64,000 bases of DNA from Mariniphaga sp. (GTDB lineage Bacteria; Bacteroidota; Bacteroidia; Bacteroidales; Prolixibacteraceae), in NCBI GenBank assembly GCA_010906965.1, contig JAAFHB010000002.1:1-64000 (forward strand). Direction: 5' to 3'. The position numbers and the translations under genes were made by a program. The notes beneath the pieces were generated by a model. The model ran no database searches. It had not been told where the DNA came from and saw nothing but the letters and a program-made list of their open reading frames with translations. Positions within the stretch are counted from its first letter, which is position 1; every line of letters begins with the position of its first letter. This document shows, piece by piece, positions 32,720 through 44,299 of the stretch.

Positions 32720-33700
32720 TCAATAATTGGCTGGGTTCTCATCCTGCCATTCATTCACACCATCGCGCATGCGATTACGGAAGGTCAACGTATCCTGAGC
32801 ATGGCACCAGTTGCCGGCGGCATCCTGGTACTTATATTTCAGAAATATTTTACGATTCTGAAGCAATTTGGCCTGGTTAAAGGTACTTGCACCATCCGGC
32901 TGAACAGCATATTTCCCGGTTGCTGATGAGCTTACAGTTACATTTGCCCCGTTTAAAGTCAGAACAAATTCTGCCGCTGTAGAAGCTGACACATCACTAT
33001 ACCCGTTAGTAGCAAGTGCATTTACAGCAACGCTTTTCAACGCCCAGGTTTTCACGTCCGAAACAGGGATTTGCGTAAAGTAATTGACCGTATTCACCAC
33101 TGCAGCGTCGGCCGGATCTTTGATAATTGTAACCCCGCCATGCCAATAGTTTCCGAAGAGCATATTCTCAAATTTAACACCAATCACTGCGGTTTTTTTA
33201 TTGTAGATCAACGAGTCAGCATCAGCGCTCAGAACTCTTATGCCAATAGCATAGGTAGGACTTATCGTTGCTGCATCAGCCAAAAATTTGACAGAATCGG
33301 GCTTAACGGTTATCTTACCAACATGCTCACCGCTTTTAATTACAAACTGACTTGAATTGCTCAATGTGTAGTAGTTTGTTGGCAATGGAAGCAGCGTTGT
33401 TACTGGTCCGACAGCAGCACTGATGTAGGCTGCGCCACCCTTTAACTGAGCCAATGCAGCAGGTGTAATCAAACTGTTATCTACCTGGTAGGTGACGATC
33501 CGGTCTTTGCTGTTATCTCTTACGCCGCCCAGCTCAACACCTATGTCAAATTTCATCCCTTCGCCAACCACAAAAGTCCTCACATCCAATTGCAGCGGAA
33601 CGTAGATGGAACTATAATCGAAATCCTTAATATAATCCTTATAGCATGAGACAAATGTCGCAGCTAACAAAAGTGATACTAATATTTTTTTCATATACAT
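32720..33700 (-). CDS. DUF1735/BT_3987-like surface lipoprotein
   Basis: Lipoprotein signal (LLAATFVSCYKD), DUF1735-like VVGEGMKFDIGVELGGVRDNSKDRIVTYQVDNSLI, SusD-adjacent. Confidence 0.75.
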   Translation of the reverse strand: MYMKKILVSLLLAATFVSCYKDYIKDFDYSSIYVPLQLDVRTFVVGEGMKFDIGVELGGVRDNSKDRIVTYQVDNSLITPAALAQLKGGAAYISAAVGPVTTLLPLPTNYYTLSNSSQFVIKSGEHVGKITVKPDSVKFLADAATISPTYAIGIRVLSADADSLIYNKKTAVIGVKFENMLFGNYWHGGVTIIKDPADAAVVNTVNYFTQIPVSDVKTWALKSVAVNALATNGYSDVSASTAAEFVLTLNGANVTVSSSATGKYAVQPDGASTFNQAKLLQNRKIFLKYKYQDAAGNWCHAQDTLTFRNRMRDGVNEWQDENPANY

Positions 33701-33773
33701 ATTTGTTTTTTTATTGCCTTATGGTACTCGTCCCTATCAATTGGAAAAAGTACCGTAATAATTGAATTTTTTA

Positions 33774-35627
33774 CTATTTCCATTTATCCCAGCCTTCGTT
33801 CTGAACCAATTTGTTCATGCGAAGGATTTCATCATATGGCAATGGCATATAGGCTGAATTATAAGCTCTGGTCTCGACTTCCCAGGTTAGATCATAAACA
33901 AAACCAGTCCCGTTTTTGATCGTTTTAATACCGTGAACAGGCTTATTATATAAAGAAGCAAATTCTGCGTCGTTGGTCCAGCGAACCATGTCATGGAAAC
34001 GTTCACCTTCAAAGCATAACTCGATACGCCGTTCGTTCTTGATCAGGTCATAAAAAGCTTCCTTCCCTGCAGTTGCGACACTTGCCAAATAAGGGTCAGC
34101 AGCCGGTATGCCTGTTTTATCTTCGTAAGTCTTCATCGAACGCAATGTACCTATGACGGTTTTTGGTGAATAGCCGTAAAGTGTACCATTTGGACCAACG
34201 ATTTGGTTGGCAGCTTCAGCAAATGCCAAAGCCATATGTGCATACCGGATATTAAACCGGCATCGTGGTCTCCTCTGAAAACCGGATTGTTTCCAGTTGA
34301 TTCCATATAGGAATTTTTTCACATAAATATTCGTTCTGACGTTATTCCCATTACCTGCCCTGTCTTTACCGCCATTTAACCCTTGTGCATCCGGCTCCCA
34401 TGTTTCAAAAGTGAAGATGGAGGTGCTGGATCCATAAGCAGGGATATAAGTCCTGCTGTTATAGTTAATAATGGAATAGAAGCGCGGATCGCGGTTGTCA
34501 AATGGTTTGGCTCCGTCATAAACAGTACTGCTACTGATCGGATAACCGTTTTTATCTCCAAAAGCATCGACCAGCTCACGTGTTGCGCCGATATCGCCGT
34601 AAGGGGCAAATCCGTTTCCGCTTGCAGCTGCAGGGAAAAAGACTTGTTCCATTGTAATGTCATTCTCTGCCAACCTTGAAGACCAAATGATACTCTTATC
34701 GTAAACATCGGTGAAATCGACCTTTTTTGTAGGATCGTAACTATCGCCGTTTGGTGAGGCAGTCGTCTTAAATGTCATTACTTTAGCTGCATATTTTGCA
34801 GCAGAATCCCAGCGGGCAGGTTCGTTTGACGGATTAAACCGTTTGCTGGCCCACGATAAATATGTCATTGCTTTAATGGCATACATTGTTGCCCCATCAA
34901 CACGATTCCAGTTTACAGATCCAAGAAATTCTTTTTTATCTTTCAGATAATCGGCATCATAGACATAATCACGATGAGCGATTGGCAGATATTTCAAAGC
35001 TGAATCGCAATCCTGCATGATCTGTTTGACACAAGCATCATAGGTATTCCGTTCCATATTGATATCCTTAGATGCATCCAAAGGTTCCGTTACAATCGGA
35101 AAACCTAACAGACGGGTACCTCCCAGCTCTTTGCCACCGAATTTTTTCAATAAATCACGCTCAGCCCAGGCGCGCAAGCCAAAAGCTTCACCCTGTAATC
35201 TGCGAACAACCAGTGCATTTAAATCGGGTTTAATCAATACCGTTGCTTTAATGCCTCTGTTGTCTTTCAGAAACAGGTTTAATAAGAAGATTGCGTCATA
35301 ATCCCTTTTCCAGAAATCTCGCGTAAAGGACTGACCACCGGTTGTGAGCTCACCTTTGGCAAACTGTACAATCGGATCAGTGGTAGACCTTCTTACAGCA
35401 TTGTCGGTAGCACATTCGAGGTAAGCCGTTTCGTTACTATTATAGTTTTTCCCCGAGTAGTCACTTCCCAAATAGTCGTAACTCCTGCCGATTAATCCCT
35501 GGACACTTTCCTGATACGCAAATACGTCATCTCTTGTCTTGTCCCCATTTGGATAGGCATCCAGGAATTTGCTGCATGCTCCTGCTATCAATGCGACTAA
35601 AATTATTAATAGATATTTATATTTCAT
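33774..35627 (-). CDS. SusD/RagB-family nutrient-binding lipoprotein
   Basis: GACSKFLDAYPNGDKTRDDVFAYQESVQGLIGRSYDYL; C-terminal NERRIELCFEGERFHDMVRW. Confidence 0.93.
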   Translation of the reverse strand: MKYKYLLIILVALIAGACSKFLDAYPNGDKTRDDVFAYQESVQGLIGRSYDYLGSDYSGKNYNSNETAYLECATDNAVRRSTTDPIVQFAKGELTTGGQSFTRDFWKRDYDAIFLLNLFLKDNRGIKATVLIKPDLNALVVRRLQGEAFGLRAWAERDLLKKFGGKELGGTRLLGFPIVTEPLDASKDINMERNTYDACVKQIMQDCDSALKYLPIAHRDYVYDADYLKDKKEFLGSVNWNRVDGATMYAIKAMTYLSWASKRFNPSNEPARWDSAAKYAAKVMTFKTTASPNGDSYDPTKKVDFTDVYDKSIIWSSRLAENDITMEQVFFPAAASGNGFAPYGDIGATRELVDAFGDKNGYPISSSTVYDGAKPFDNRDPRFYSIINYNSRTYIPAYGSSTSIFTFETWEPDAQGLNGGKDRAGNGNNVRTNIYVKKFLYGINWKQSGFQRRPRCRFNIRYAHMALAFAEAANQIVGPNGTLYGYSPKTVIGTLRSMKTYEDKTGIPAADPYLASVATAGKEAFYDLIKNERRIELCFEGERFHDMVRWTNDAEFASLYNKPVHGIKTIKNGTGFVYDLTWEVETRAYNSAYMPLPYDEILRMNKLVQNEGWDKWK

Positions 35628-35638
35628 TTTCCTTAAGT

Positions 35639-38600
35639 TTAAAAGGTTAATTTAACGCCGCCGGTCAATGTGATATTCAACGGATAGTTGGTGACCCCGG
35701 CATTGATGTTCTCGGGTTCTACATCTTTTTCTTTCAGTTTATCAAGGGTATAAACATTTGCTCCACGTGCGAATATTCTGAATCCTCTCACCCCTTTCAT
35801 CCAGTCGAATTTCTGAACCGGCAGGTTCCATGCTATTTCGACATTCTGAATTTTGAAGAAACTATTTTCAACCAATCTAAAACTGGATGTTTTAAAGTTA
35901 TTTGATATCTGGTAATACGTCAGCTTAGGATATGCACCGCCCAAACCATTCTCGTCAATGTTATCCAAAACAAATTTCGAATAGACGTTATCACCGGATC
36001 CACTGGTATAGTATTTACTATTCAACATCTGGTCAGAGAATGCACGGCCGACACCCGTTACAGTCAGGTCAAACTCCTTGTAGGTAACGTTCAAATTGAT
36101 TGCATAATACAATTTCGGAGTTGAATGCCCAATATACTGTGCATCATTATCGTCCACTACCCCATCATTATTTGCGTCCTCATATTTCAAATCTCCGGCA
36201 TGAAGGTTTTCTCCAAACTGAGGAATAACATTTGCTTCGGCATCTGTTGCAAAACGTCCAAGGTATTTTAATCCACGAATTGCATCAGACGGACCACCAG
36301 CAGTTAGTTGATAAGCGTTCCTGAAATTAGTTTCATCAACCTGTTCAACGGTTGGTTTCTGCGTGAAAGCATTTCCACCGATCATATAACGTAAATCGCC
36401 GACCTTATCCCTGAATTTCAGTCCAAGCTCAAATCCTTTATATGAATAGGAATTATAGTTTACAGCAGGAAGCGTACTGGTCGTACCCGAAAGAATTGGG
36501 GTCGTATTCGATCTGTTTGTAATTACATCGTATCTTAAGATGTCGTAATAGTTGAACTCCAGAGACAGCTTATTTTTAAGCAATTCAGCATCTATACCAA
36601 CGTTAAGTTCCTTCCGTTGTTCAAGACCGATGTCTGGGTTTCCGATGCGACTTGGATAGGCACGGTAGTTGTTTGCGGACTGTTTGTAGGTTCCAATCCA
36701 GTTTCCAGTATTACTGTAATAAGTTCCGAATTTATCCGTATTCCCTGTGTAGGTATCGAGATTCCAGCGATCACGATAGGCAAAAGGCCCTCTGAAAGCA
36801 TCAACACTAGTTAATCCGTATTCTCCGCGAACCTTAAGGTAGTTAAGAAAATGCTGGTTTTTCATAAAATTCTCCTCCGATACGATCCAACTTACACCAA
36901 CAGATGGCGAGGTTGAATAAACATGACCTGGGGCCATGCCGCTTGTTCCGCCATAGTTCAATACTCCCTGGATAGTAATTCTATCCTGATAGGAATAAAG
37001 GGCAGTTACAATTCCGGCCTGCTCACGCTGTGGCTCTTCAAATCCGTTTCTCTTGATGGAAGACATCCGGTAGGTGGCTGATCCCAAAAAATAGTGGTCT
37101 CCGAATTTTCTGTCGTAGCTTAAGTTTTCGTAGGCAGCATAATTCTGAAAATAAAAGTCGTGCAGATTGTTTCGGCCTGTTGCGTCAAAACCATCCGAAT
37201 TTTTAGTTAATGATGCGATTCCTAAAGTAGGATTGTAGGTTCTCGGATCAATTTTATAAGAGGTATAATTCTCAGATTTCCCGATTCTCAAAAGGTAGAA
37301 GGTATTAAAATCAATAAAGGTACGCGATTTCAACCCAGGTATGATGTTGCTCATATTCCACTCAAACAGCGAACTGATCGCACCATTCCGACCCGACTCA
37401 TTGTAGTATCCGTTCTTCACAAGATTTCCTACCGGGTTTGTTCCATAGTTAGATGATATCCCATACCACGGTGATTTCAGGGAAGGATCGTTATTAACAT
37501 ATACAGGAAATGCAATTGGAGGCGTGTTCGTGATATCATTCAATAAACTGGGCATTTCTGTTAACCCCATTGCTCCACCACCTTCGGTAATGGTAGTGTT
37601 GTATCCATAGTTGGGTGAATCTCTTAACGATATTCCGGCTGAGAAATTCAATTGAACTTTTAAATACTCATTGATCCTGATATCAAGATTCGATCGCGCA
37701 TTAATTCGTTGATAACCTGCTTTGGGCCCTATTTTAAAATTGTCACCCTCACCATTATAACCAACATAGGCACTGTATTGCATGGCATCTGTTCCTCCGG
37801 ATGTTGACACACTTGCCCTGGTAAAACTTCGGTTGTCCTTAATCATCAGATCGCGATAATTTACACTTGGATGATTCATATCGTACGGGTCATTTTTAGC
37901 ATAAGCCGCAATATCATCTTCACTATATAATCCAGTTGTAATTCCACTGTTCTTCTTAGCCAGGTTGTTTAGCCGAGCATAATCAGCGCCTGAAACCCAT
38001 TCCGGCATTCGGTCGATGATACTTACTCCCTGCTCGAAGTTGACGTTCAGTAAGCGCTCATTCTTTTTGCCGCGTTTGGTTTTTATAAAAACAATTCCGT
38101 TTGCAGCAGCAGGGCCGTACATTGTTTTTGATACAATATCACGGACCAGTGATACCGATTCAATTTCATTTGGATCGAGGGGCATTTCGGTGATATCCAT
38201 ACGGACATCATCAATAATGTACATCAAACTACTTCCTCTGGAGTAAAGTCCTACCTTTTCGGCAGCTCCGTACGATCCCAGCTTTTCTTCTGCGCTCATG
38301 CCGGGAGAACCATCTCTTTCATAAACTTCCATGCCGGTTACCAGACCCGTCAATGCATTGCGAATATCGGTTGAAGGATACTTATCGAGAACATTGGCAT
38401 CCAGAACACTTGTACTTCCGGTTAGATGCCGCTTTTTAATCGTCATATAAGGCAACGGTACATCATCAGCAGTCGTCATAAATAACTTCGACCGCACCAA
38501 CTTAATACTTGGATTGGTAATCAGGTCGTTAACCAATAAAACCTGAGGTTCGTAACCTGGTGATGCTATTGTAACAAACTCGTTGTCGCTCTGGATTGTA

Positions 38601-38836
38601 AAACTAACCGTACCCGTCTTATCTGTTTGTGTATGGAGCAGGCCTTCTCCAAGTACAATTCGAGCACCGGAAATTACATCACCTTTTTCGTCGGACACTT
38701 TTAGTGTCAGTACAATCGCTTTTTGTTTCTTAACTTCCGTCTTATTCTGAGCCTTCAGGTTTACGGCTGATAAAAGCATCAGAAACGCAACGAGAAGCAG
38801 ACCGTACCTGAAATATCTATTTTTATTTAGTTTCAT
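35639..38836 (-). CDS. SusC/RagA-family TonB-linked outer membrane protein
   Basis: TonB plug (SSLMYIIDDVRMD...PNEIESVSLVRD...MYGPAAANGIVFIKTKRGK) and large barrel. Confidence 0.92.
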   Translation of the reverse strand: MKLNKNRYFRYGLLLVAFLMLLSAVNLKAQNKTEVKKQKAIVLTLKVSDEKGDVISGARIVLGEGLLHTQTDKTGTVSFTIQSDNEFVTIASPGYEPQVLLVNDLITNPSIKLVRSKLFMTTADDVPLPYMTIKKRHLTGSTSVLDANVLDKYPSTDIRNALTGLVTGMEVYERDGSPGMSAEEKLGSYGAAEKVGLYSRGSSLMYIIDDVRMDITEMPLDPNEIESVSLVRDIVSKTMYGPAAANGIVFIKTKRGKKNERLLNVNFEQGVSIIDRMPEWVSGADYARLNNLAKKNSGITTGLYSEDDIAAYAKNDPYDMNHPSVNYRDLMIKDNRSFTRASVSTSGGTDAMQYSAYVGYNGEGDNFKIGPKAGYQRINARSNLDIRINEYLKVQLNFSAGISLRDSPNYGYNTTITEGGGAMGLTEMPSLLNDITNTPPIAFPVYVNNDPSLKSPWYGISSNYGTNPVGNLVKNGYYNESGRNGAISSLFEWNMSNIIPGLKSRTFIDFNTFYLLRIGKSENYTSYKIDPRTYNPTLGIASLTKNSDGFDATGRNNLHDFYFQNYAAYENLSYDRKFGDHYFLGSATYRMSSIKRNGFEEPQREQAGIVTALYSYQDRITIQGVLNYGGTSGMAPGHVYSTSPSVGVSWIVSEENFMKNQHFLNYLKVRGEYGLTSVDAFRGPFAYRDRWNLDTYTGNTDKFGTYYSNTGNWIGTYKQSANNYRAYPSRIGNPDIGLEQRKELNVGIDAELLKNKLSLEFNYYDILRYDVITNRSNTTPILSGTTSTLPAVNYNSYSYKGFELGLKFRDKVGDLRYMIGGNAFTQKPTVEQVDETNFRNAYQLTAGGPSDAIRGLKYLGRFATDAEANVIPQFGENLHAGDLKYEDANNDGVVDDNDAQYIGHSTPKLYYAINLNVTYKEFDLTVTGVGRAFSDQMLNSKYYTSGSGDNVYSKFVLDNIDENGLGGAYPKLTYYQISNNFKTSSFRLVENSFFKIQNVEIAWNLPVQKFDWMKGVRGFRIFARGANVYTLDKLKEKDVEPENINAGVTNYPLNITLTGGVKLTF

Positions 38837-38857
38837 ATGATCATTAATTTGTATGAA

Positions 38858-40708
38858 TTACCAAATCGGATTAGGTGAAAAATTACGCATCTTGTAGTTG
38901 TCTTCGGTTGTGAATGGGAAGGTATACATCTCATCTTTCCACATCGACTGGCGGTCGGCCGGCAAAGGCACGCGCAGATACTTGAACCCTTTCGGATAGG
39001 TGGTTGAAACGGGTACTTTCTCAATGTCTATGCCATAAAGTACTTGTCCCATTGTTACAGGTGCGTCTAACCAACGGCGGATATCAAAATAGTAGTGCCC
39101 CTCGAAACACAATTCAATAACCCGTTCATTTTTTACTCGTTGCAAAAATATTGTTGGAGATAATCCTGTTGGCAGATTAGGCATTCCCACCCTCGTTCTT
39201 ACGAGGTTTACAGCCTGAGCCGCACTCAGCGAAGCCCCTGGTGCAGTGCCTGCTTCGCCGCCGTAACCTTGTGCTGCAGCTTCGGCATAATTTAGGTACA
39301 ATTCGGCCACACGAATTATTGGATCTGTAAGATTATAACTTGTTGTCACTTTAGTGTTTGAATCGTAAATAGATTTGCGCTGATAATAACCAGTACGGGT
39401 TACGCCAAGAAAAGCAGCAAAATTTAATAATTCACTGAACATCTGTTTTCCACCGATGGTTTCATAATAAATATTTGCAGGATTGTAACCCGCCACTTCG
39501 GAGGTCTGATTATAAATGATACCCCATGCAAAGCGTGGATCCCTGTTTGAATATGGATCCTGATCGTTGTAATGGCCAAGTGCTGTAGCAGCAGCCCTGT
39601 CAGCAGGAGTATTCAGAGGTTCACCCCATTTTGTTTCAAACTTATCCACTAGATTTTGAGTTGGATTCTCACCCGACATTGCAGTGGCTGCTTGTGCAAA
39701 TACCCCGTTTGTCAACGATTGCATAGTCGACAATCCAACACTCTGATATTGATTTACAGAATAAGACCATAATTGTTCGTTGGTTCGAGTTACATTCATG
39801 AAATTATTTTTGTAAGCCTGTTTTAGGTTACCACTTGCCTGAGAAGCGGTCTGCATGGCAAATCCATAAAATTTACTGGAATCAATGGCTGTCATACATG
39901 CTTTTGCTGCATCCTGCCAATCGGTAACACCGTTTTTGTTGTTTTGAGGACTGGCGGCATATAGCAAAGCACGGGCTTTCATCCCGAGTGCTGCAACTCC
40001 TGCAGGACGGAACTGCATTGGACTACTTAATTGCAAATCGGCATCACGGCGCATAATTCCGGCTTTCCTAAAATAAACATAAGCCGTATCAAAATCTTGC
40101 GCAATCTTTTTACAGGTTTCATTTCTTGACAAACGTGTAAGGTCAAATTCATCACCTGGTGTTAATACCTTCGTAATAAATGGCATAGGACCCCAAATCC
40201 GGAAGAGGGCAAAATGAGCATAAGCACGAATGAAGTGTGCTTGTCCAATCAAGTCATCAATATCCACCTGCTGGGCATCCTGCAACATTCCGACATTTTT
40301 CAATGTCATGTTACATATTCTGATGCACTCAAACATCGAAGGTAGGATGGGCAAATTCTTTGCCGAAACTGGTCCGGCAAATTTATCGACAGTTCCACCC
40401 ATCTGACCTCCTTTGATCGATTGTGATTCATACTGACGTCCATTATCACTCATGTCGGTCATTGCATCCCATGAATACTCCATCCGAAGAGAGAAATATA
40501 ATGGGTGTGCACACTTGATATTGTAATCATTTCCATGAATTCCGTCGTACACACCATCAAAGAATTTCGTGATATTGTTATATTTTGAGAAAACAACATC
40601 AGTAGTTAATCCGGCATCAGGTGCTTCGCTCAGATAGCTTTCCAAACATGATGGAAGAATTAACCCAAGTATTACTGCAAGTGTTATTATTTTAAAATAT
40701 TTTTTCAT
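38858..40708 (-). CDS. SusD/RagB-family nutrient-binding lipoprotein
   Basis: LPSCLESYLSEAPDAGLTTDVVFSKYNNITKFFDGVYDGI; KNERVIELCFEGHYYFDIRRW. Confidence 0.93.
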   Translation of the reverse strand: MKKYFKIITLAVILGLILPSCLESYLSEAPDAGLTTDVVFSKYNNITKFFDGVYDGIHGNDYNIKCAHPLYFSLRMEYSWDAMTDMSDNGRQYESQSIKGGQMGGTVDKFAGPVSAKNLPILPSMFECIRICNMTLKNVGMLQDAQQVDIDDLIGQAHFIRAYAHFALFRIWGPMPFITKVLTPGDEFDLTRLSRNETCKKIAQDFDTAYVYFRKAGIMRRDADLQLSSPMQFRPAGVAALGMKARALLYAASPQNNKNGVTDWQDAAKACMTAIDSSKFYGFAMQTASQASGNLKQAYKNNFMNVTRTNEQLWSYSVNQYQSVGLSTMQSLTNGVFAQAATAMSGENPTQNLVDKFETKWGEPLNTPADRAAATALGHYNDQDPYSNRDPRFAWGIIYNQTSEVAGYNPANIYYETIGGKQMFSELLNFAAFLGVTRTGYYQRKSIYDSNTKVTTSYNLTDPIIRVAELYLNYAEAAAQGYGGEAGTAPGASLSAAQAVNLVRTRVGMPNLPTGLSPTIFLQRVKNERVIELCFEGHYYFDIRRWLDAPVTMGQVLYGIDIEKVPVSTTYPKGFKYLRVPLPADRQSMWKDEMYTFPFTTEDNYKMRNFSPNPIW

Positions 40709-40728
40709 CGCTTTCTATTTTGTCAGGG

Positions 40729-43700
40729 TTAAAATCCAATTTTTAGTCCAAATTTAATGCTCGACAATTGCGGGTAAAAACCTTGCGTAAAATCCTTACG
40801 TTCAGGGTCTCCCTCGATCAGATTTGTTAAGGTCCAAAGGTTGTTACCTGTAATATAGGTCGTCATATTCGTTATTCCAATGGCCCTTTTAAGGAATCCA
40901 GGCTTGAAATTATATCCAAAATATATTTCCTTTAATCTCAGGTAATCGGCTTTTCGCCACAGTCTGTCCTGAATTGCTGTTTCATATCCGCCAAAGTAAG
41001 ACGAACCTCCACCCCAAACAAGGTTTGGCAGGTTGGCATCTCCGACAAAGTGAATCGTTGAATGGTTGGCATCCGGATTTGTCGGCGTCCAATAATCTAA
41101 CTGAGAAGCATGGATACGGTAGTTGCCATTCGGGAACTCAATCTCGTAAGCCTGATTGAATGCAACATATTTCCCCTGGTTTCCTTGTAAGTTAAAGTTA
41201 AAATCAAAGTTTTTAAAACTAAACCCTCCTCCAAGGGAGAAAGTAATAGGTGGATACATTGATCCTGGGATTGGATAACGGTCTCTGATTGAGATTTTTC
41301 CATCAGCATAGTAATCCAAGAATTTATAATCACCAACGTTTAAAGCGCCTACGGGAATTGGTGCAGTAGTGATATGAATGTCATCGACCGAAGTGAAATA
41401 ACCTGATCCAATCAGTTGTGCGCCTCTGATCTGAGCGCCTAAAGCTTTCCCTTCCTCTTTGGCGTAATCGGGGGCGTATTTTGGGTCATCCTTATATATA
41501 ATCCGGTTCTCATTAAACCCAAAAATACCTTTCACATAGAAGCTCATATTATCAGTCAATTTCCGATTATATTCAATATCAAGATCAAACCCATGCTTTT
41601 TCATTGACCCGAGGTTTTGATCTTTGAAGCTATTTCCCACAGTAAAAGGGATTCTGGGGGGAAGCAACATATTCGTACGATACTCATCGAAGAAATCGAC
41701 GTTGATCATCAGGTCATTGTTCAGCAAACCAAGCTCAAGCCCAAGATCCTTTTTACGTGCATTTTCCCATTGTGCCACAGGATTAGCTGCCGGATCTTCT
41801 TTGATATATCCTCTTGAATCGGTATAATAGTTACTTAGAAACAGCCATCTGGCTGAAGCATTGTCGCTGCCGACAATTCCGTCGGAATAGCGTAATTTCA
41901 GTTTGCTTACAAAAGGTACCGCCGATTTGAAGAATCGTTCTTCAGAAACAACCCAACCAAATGCACCCGATGGGAAAAATCCAAATTTCTTGCCAGGTGC
42001 AAATCGCTCCGATCCGGTATAGCCGATATTGACCTCTAATAAATACTTATGAGAATAATCATAGGTGGCCCTTCCAACAAGTGCTTCATTTTTAAAGGCA
42101 TAATCGGTATCCTTCTGCTTTTTCTGTCTGTTAAACAAAGCTAAAGCTGAAACACTATGATTGCCAAATGTATTGGCATAATTCACCGAACCTTCGTAAT
42201 AAAGATCACGGTAATAACCCGACTCCATTCCTCCAACATTAATATCCAGTGGATTAAGGTTGTATTTATAATAGCCTGTCTGGCCATTTCTATACCAAGG
42301 ATTTACCCCTGGTTTGCCAACATCTGCCCAGTTAATTTTATACTCTGGACGCGTGTAATCAGCATATAATGTTCTCGTATTGTAATAAGTACTAAAAGCG
42401 ACCTTACCCTTAAAGGATAAACCCTTGGTAATAAAATCGAGCTTTTGATCGAAAACAATATCTGTAAATAATGTGGAATTCAGATATTTATTAAAGTTTC
42501 CCTGAGTAAGTTGGGTATACGGATTGGTTGTAAAACCATTTAGCTTAAGTGCCAGGCGTTCTCCTGTTGCATCCGGATAATCAATATCAGGTATACCATT
42601 CACCTTATCGTCGAGCAACCATGCCGGCCATGAAGCGGGAAAAGAGGCAGGAGTTGTAGCATAAAGACTTCTCCATGGTGAAGTTGTTGGCTGATTTTTA
42701 ATACCCGTTTCACCTCCGATATTAAATGACAAGGTGCTAGTGGGCGTTAAGTTAAAATCGAGATTGGTTCTGTAGTTAAACCGATCGTATTTATAACGTG
42801 TATCCTGATAGCCATTTTTATATCCAACGAATAATGTTTGCTCATTGTAATATCCCAATGTTCCGAAATATTTTACAAACTTAGTTCCCCCTGATATATT
42901 GAAATTGGCATCAATTGTTGGTGAGAAGGGAAGCGTCATCTCCTTAAACCAGTCGACGTTTGGATATTGCAAAGCTTTTAAAGGAGAAGATGGATTTTGG
43001 TATTGATTTAAGTCGCTTTGTGGGATTAATTTGTCAAATTGAGCCCCATTCATTAACCCCATGTTCAAAGCAGACATGGTTGTATATGAATCAATGAATT
43101 GCGGAATTCGGGTAGCTTTTTGCATCCCGTAAGATGCGGAAAAGTTCATAACCGGAGCCCCAAGATTTCCACGTTTAGTAGTAACAATAATAACCCCATT
43201 TGCCCCTTTCGCCCCGAATACTGCCGTCGCACTGGCATCTTTTAAGACCGAAATTGACCCAACTTCATTCGGATCCAGATCGGTAAAACTTCTTTCTACC
43301 CCATCAACAAGTACCAATGGTTGAGATCCATTCCAGCTTGATACGCCACGGATTACAATTTCCGAACTATTAGCACCCGGTTCGCCAGCTTGCTGCATGG
43401 TTAATACGCCCGACATTTTGCCGGCTAAAGCATTGGTCACATTTGAGTTTCCTGAGCGCATCAATGATTCGCTTCCTATCTGAACAACCGCTCCTACAAC
43501 GCTTTCTTTCTTTTGAACGCCATACCCAACAACAACAACTTCATCAATACCAACGGCGCTTTCTGCAAGGGTAATATTATATACGCTACTATTGCCAATC
43601 GGTATCTCTTTGGTTAACATCCCTACAAAACTAATAACCAATACCTTCGCGGTATTAGGAACAACAAGCGAATATTTTCCTTCATAATCTGAAGTTATCC

Positions 43701-44235
43701 CAATAGTTGTTCCTTTGACTAAAACCGTTGCTCCAGGAATAGGGACCCCTTTTTCATCCCTCACGATGCCTGATAATTCCTTTTTCTGTTCAGCAGTCCC
43801 AGTTGTCGGTAAACCGCTTAAAGCTAACGGATCTAAGACCTCTACTTTCTTAATAATGATTGCTTTGTGTACGACTTCATAGGTTAAGTCGGTTCCGCTT
43901 AAACAAAAATCAAGTACATCCTCAGCTGTAACATCCTTCATCTCGACATCAAGCCCCTTTACGGACCTGACTTCATCAGTCGAATAGAAAAAATTAAACT
44001 GTGATTGCTTTTTCATGGTCCAAATAACGAGCTCAAGATCAGCCTTGTCTAAATGAAGATTCATTTTTACAGACTGTGAGTAAGTGACATTGGTTCCTGC
44101 GCTAACCTGCAACACGGAGGCCATGATAATAATCCAAACTACTTTCATAATCCTAAGACACTTCGAAAGCGCCCTCACTAAATGAGAGTGCTTTGCAAAT
44201 TTTTTTTTCATAAATTTGACGTTTAGTTTATACAC
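40729..44235 (-). CDS. SusC/RagA-family TonB-linked outer membrane protein with STN domain
   Basis: STN-like N-terminus, GIVRDEKGVPIPGATVLVKGTTIGITSDYEGKYSL, DEVVVVGYGVQKKESVVGAV, GANGVIIVTTKRG. Confidence 0.95.
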   Translation of the reverse strand: MYKLNVKFMKKKFAKHSHLVRALSKCLRIMKVVWIIIMASVLQVSAGTNVTYSQSVKMNLHLDKADLELVIWTMKKQSQFNFFYSTDEVRSVKGLDVEMKDVTAEDVLDFCLSGTDLTYEVVHKAIIIKKVEVLDPLALSGLPTTGTAEQKKELSGIVRDEKGVPIPGATVLVKGTTIGITSDYEGKYSLVVPNTAKVLVISFVGMLTKEIPIGNSSVYNITLAESAVGIDEVVVVGYGVQKKESVVGAVVQIGSESLMRSGNSNVTNALAGKMSGVLTMQQAGEPGANSSEIVIRGVSSWNGSQPLVLVDGVERSFTDLDPNEVGSISVLKDASATAVFGAKGANGVIIVTTKRGNLGAPVMNFSASYGMQKATRIPQFIDSYTTMSALNMGLMNGAQFDKLIPQSDLNQYQNPSSPLKALQYPNVDWFKEMTLPFSPTIDANFNISGGTKFVKYFGTLGYYNEQTLFVGYKNGYQDTRYKYDRFNYRTNLDFNLTPTSTLSFNIGGETGIKNQPTTSPWRSLYATTPASFPASWPAWLLDDKVNGIPDIDYPDATGERLALKLNGFTTNPYTQLTQGNFNKYLNSTLFTDIVFDQKLDFITKGLSFKGKVAFSTYYNTRTLYADYTRPEYKINWADVGKPGVNPWYRNGQTGYYKYNLNPLDINVGGMESGYYRDLYYEGSVNYANTFGNHSVSALALFNRQKKQKDTDYAFKNEALVGRATYDYSHKYLLEVNIGYTGSERFAPGKKFGFFPSGAFGWVVSEERFFKSAVPFVSKLKLRYSDGIVGSDNASARWLFLSNYYTDSRGYIKEDPAANPVAQWENARKKDLGLELGLLNNDLMINVDFFDEYRTNMLLPPRIPFTVGNSFKDQNLGSMKKHGFDLDIEYNRKLTDNMSFYVKGIFGFNENRIIYKDDPKYAPDYAKEEGKALGAQIRGAQLIGSGYFTSVDDIHITTAPIPVGALNVGDYKFLDYYADGKISIRDRYPIPGSMYPPITFSLGGGFSFKNFDFNFNLQGNQGKYVAFNQAYEIEFPNGNYRIHASQLDYWTPTNPDANHSTIHFVGDANLPNLVWGGGSSYFGGYETAIQDRLWRKADYLRLKEIYFGYNFKPGFLKRAIGITNMTTYITGNNLWTLTNLIEGDPERKDFTQGFYPQLSSIKFGLKIGF

Positions 44236-44299
44236 TAAAAATGTCCTGCTAATGCAGGGTTATCGGGCAGGAGATGTTGCAAGCATTTCCTGCTTTTTT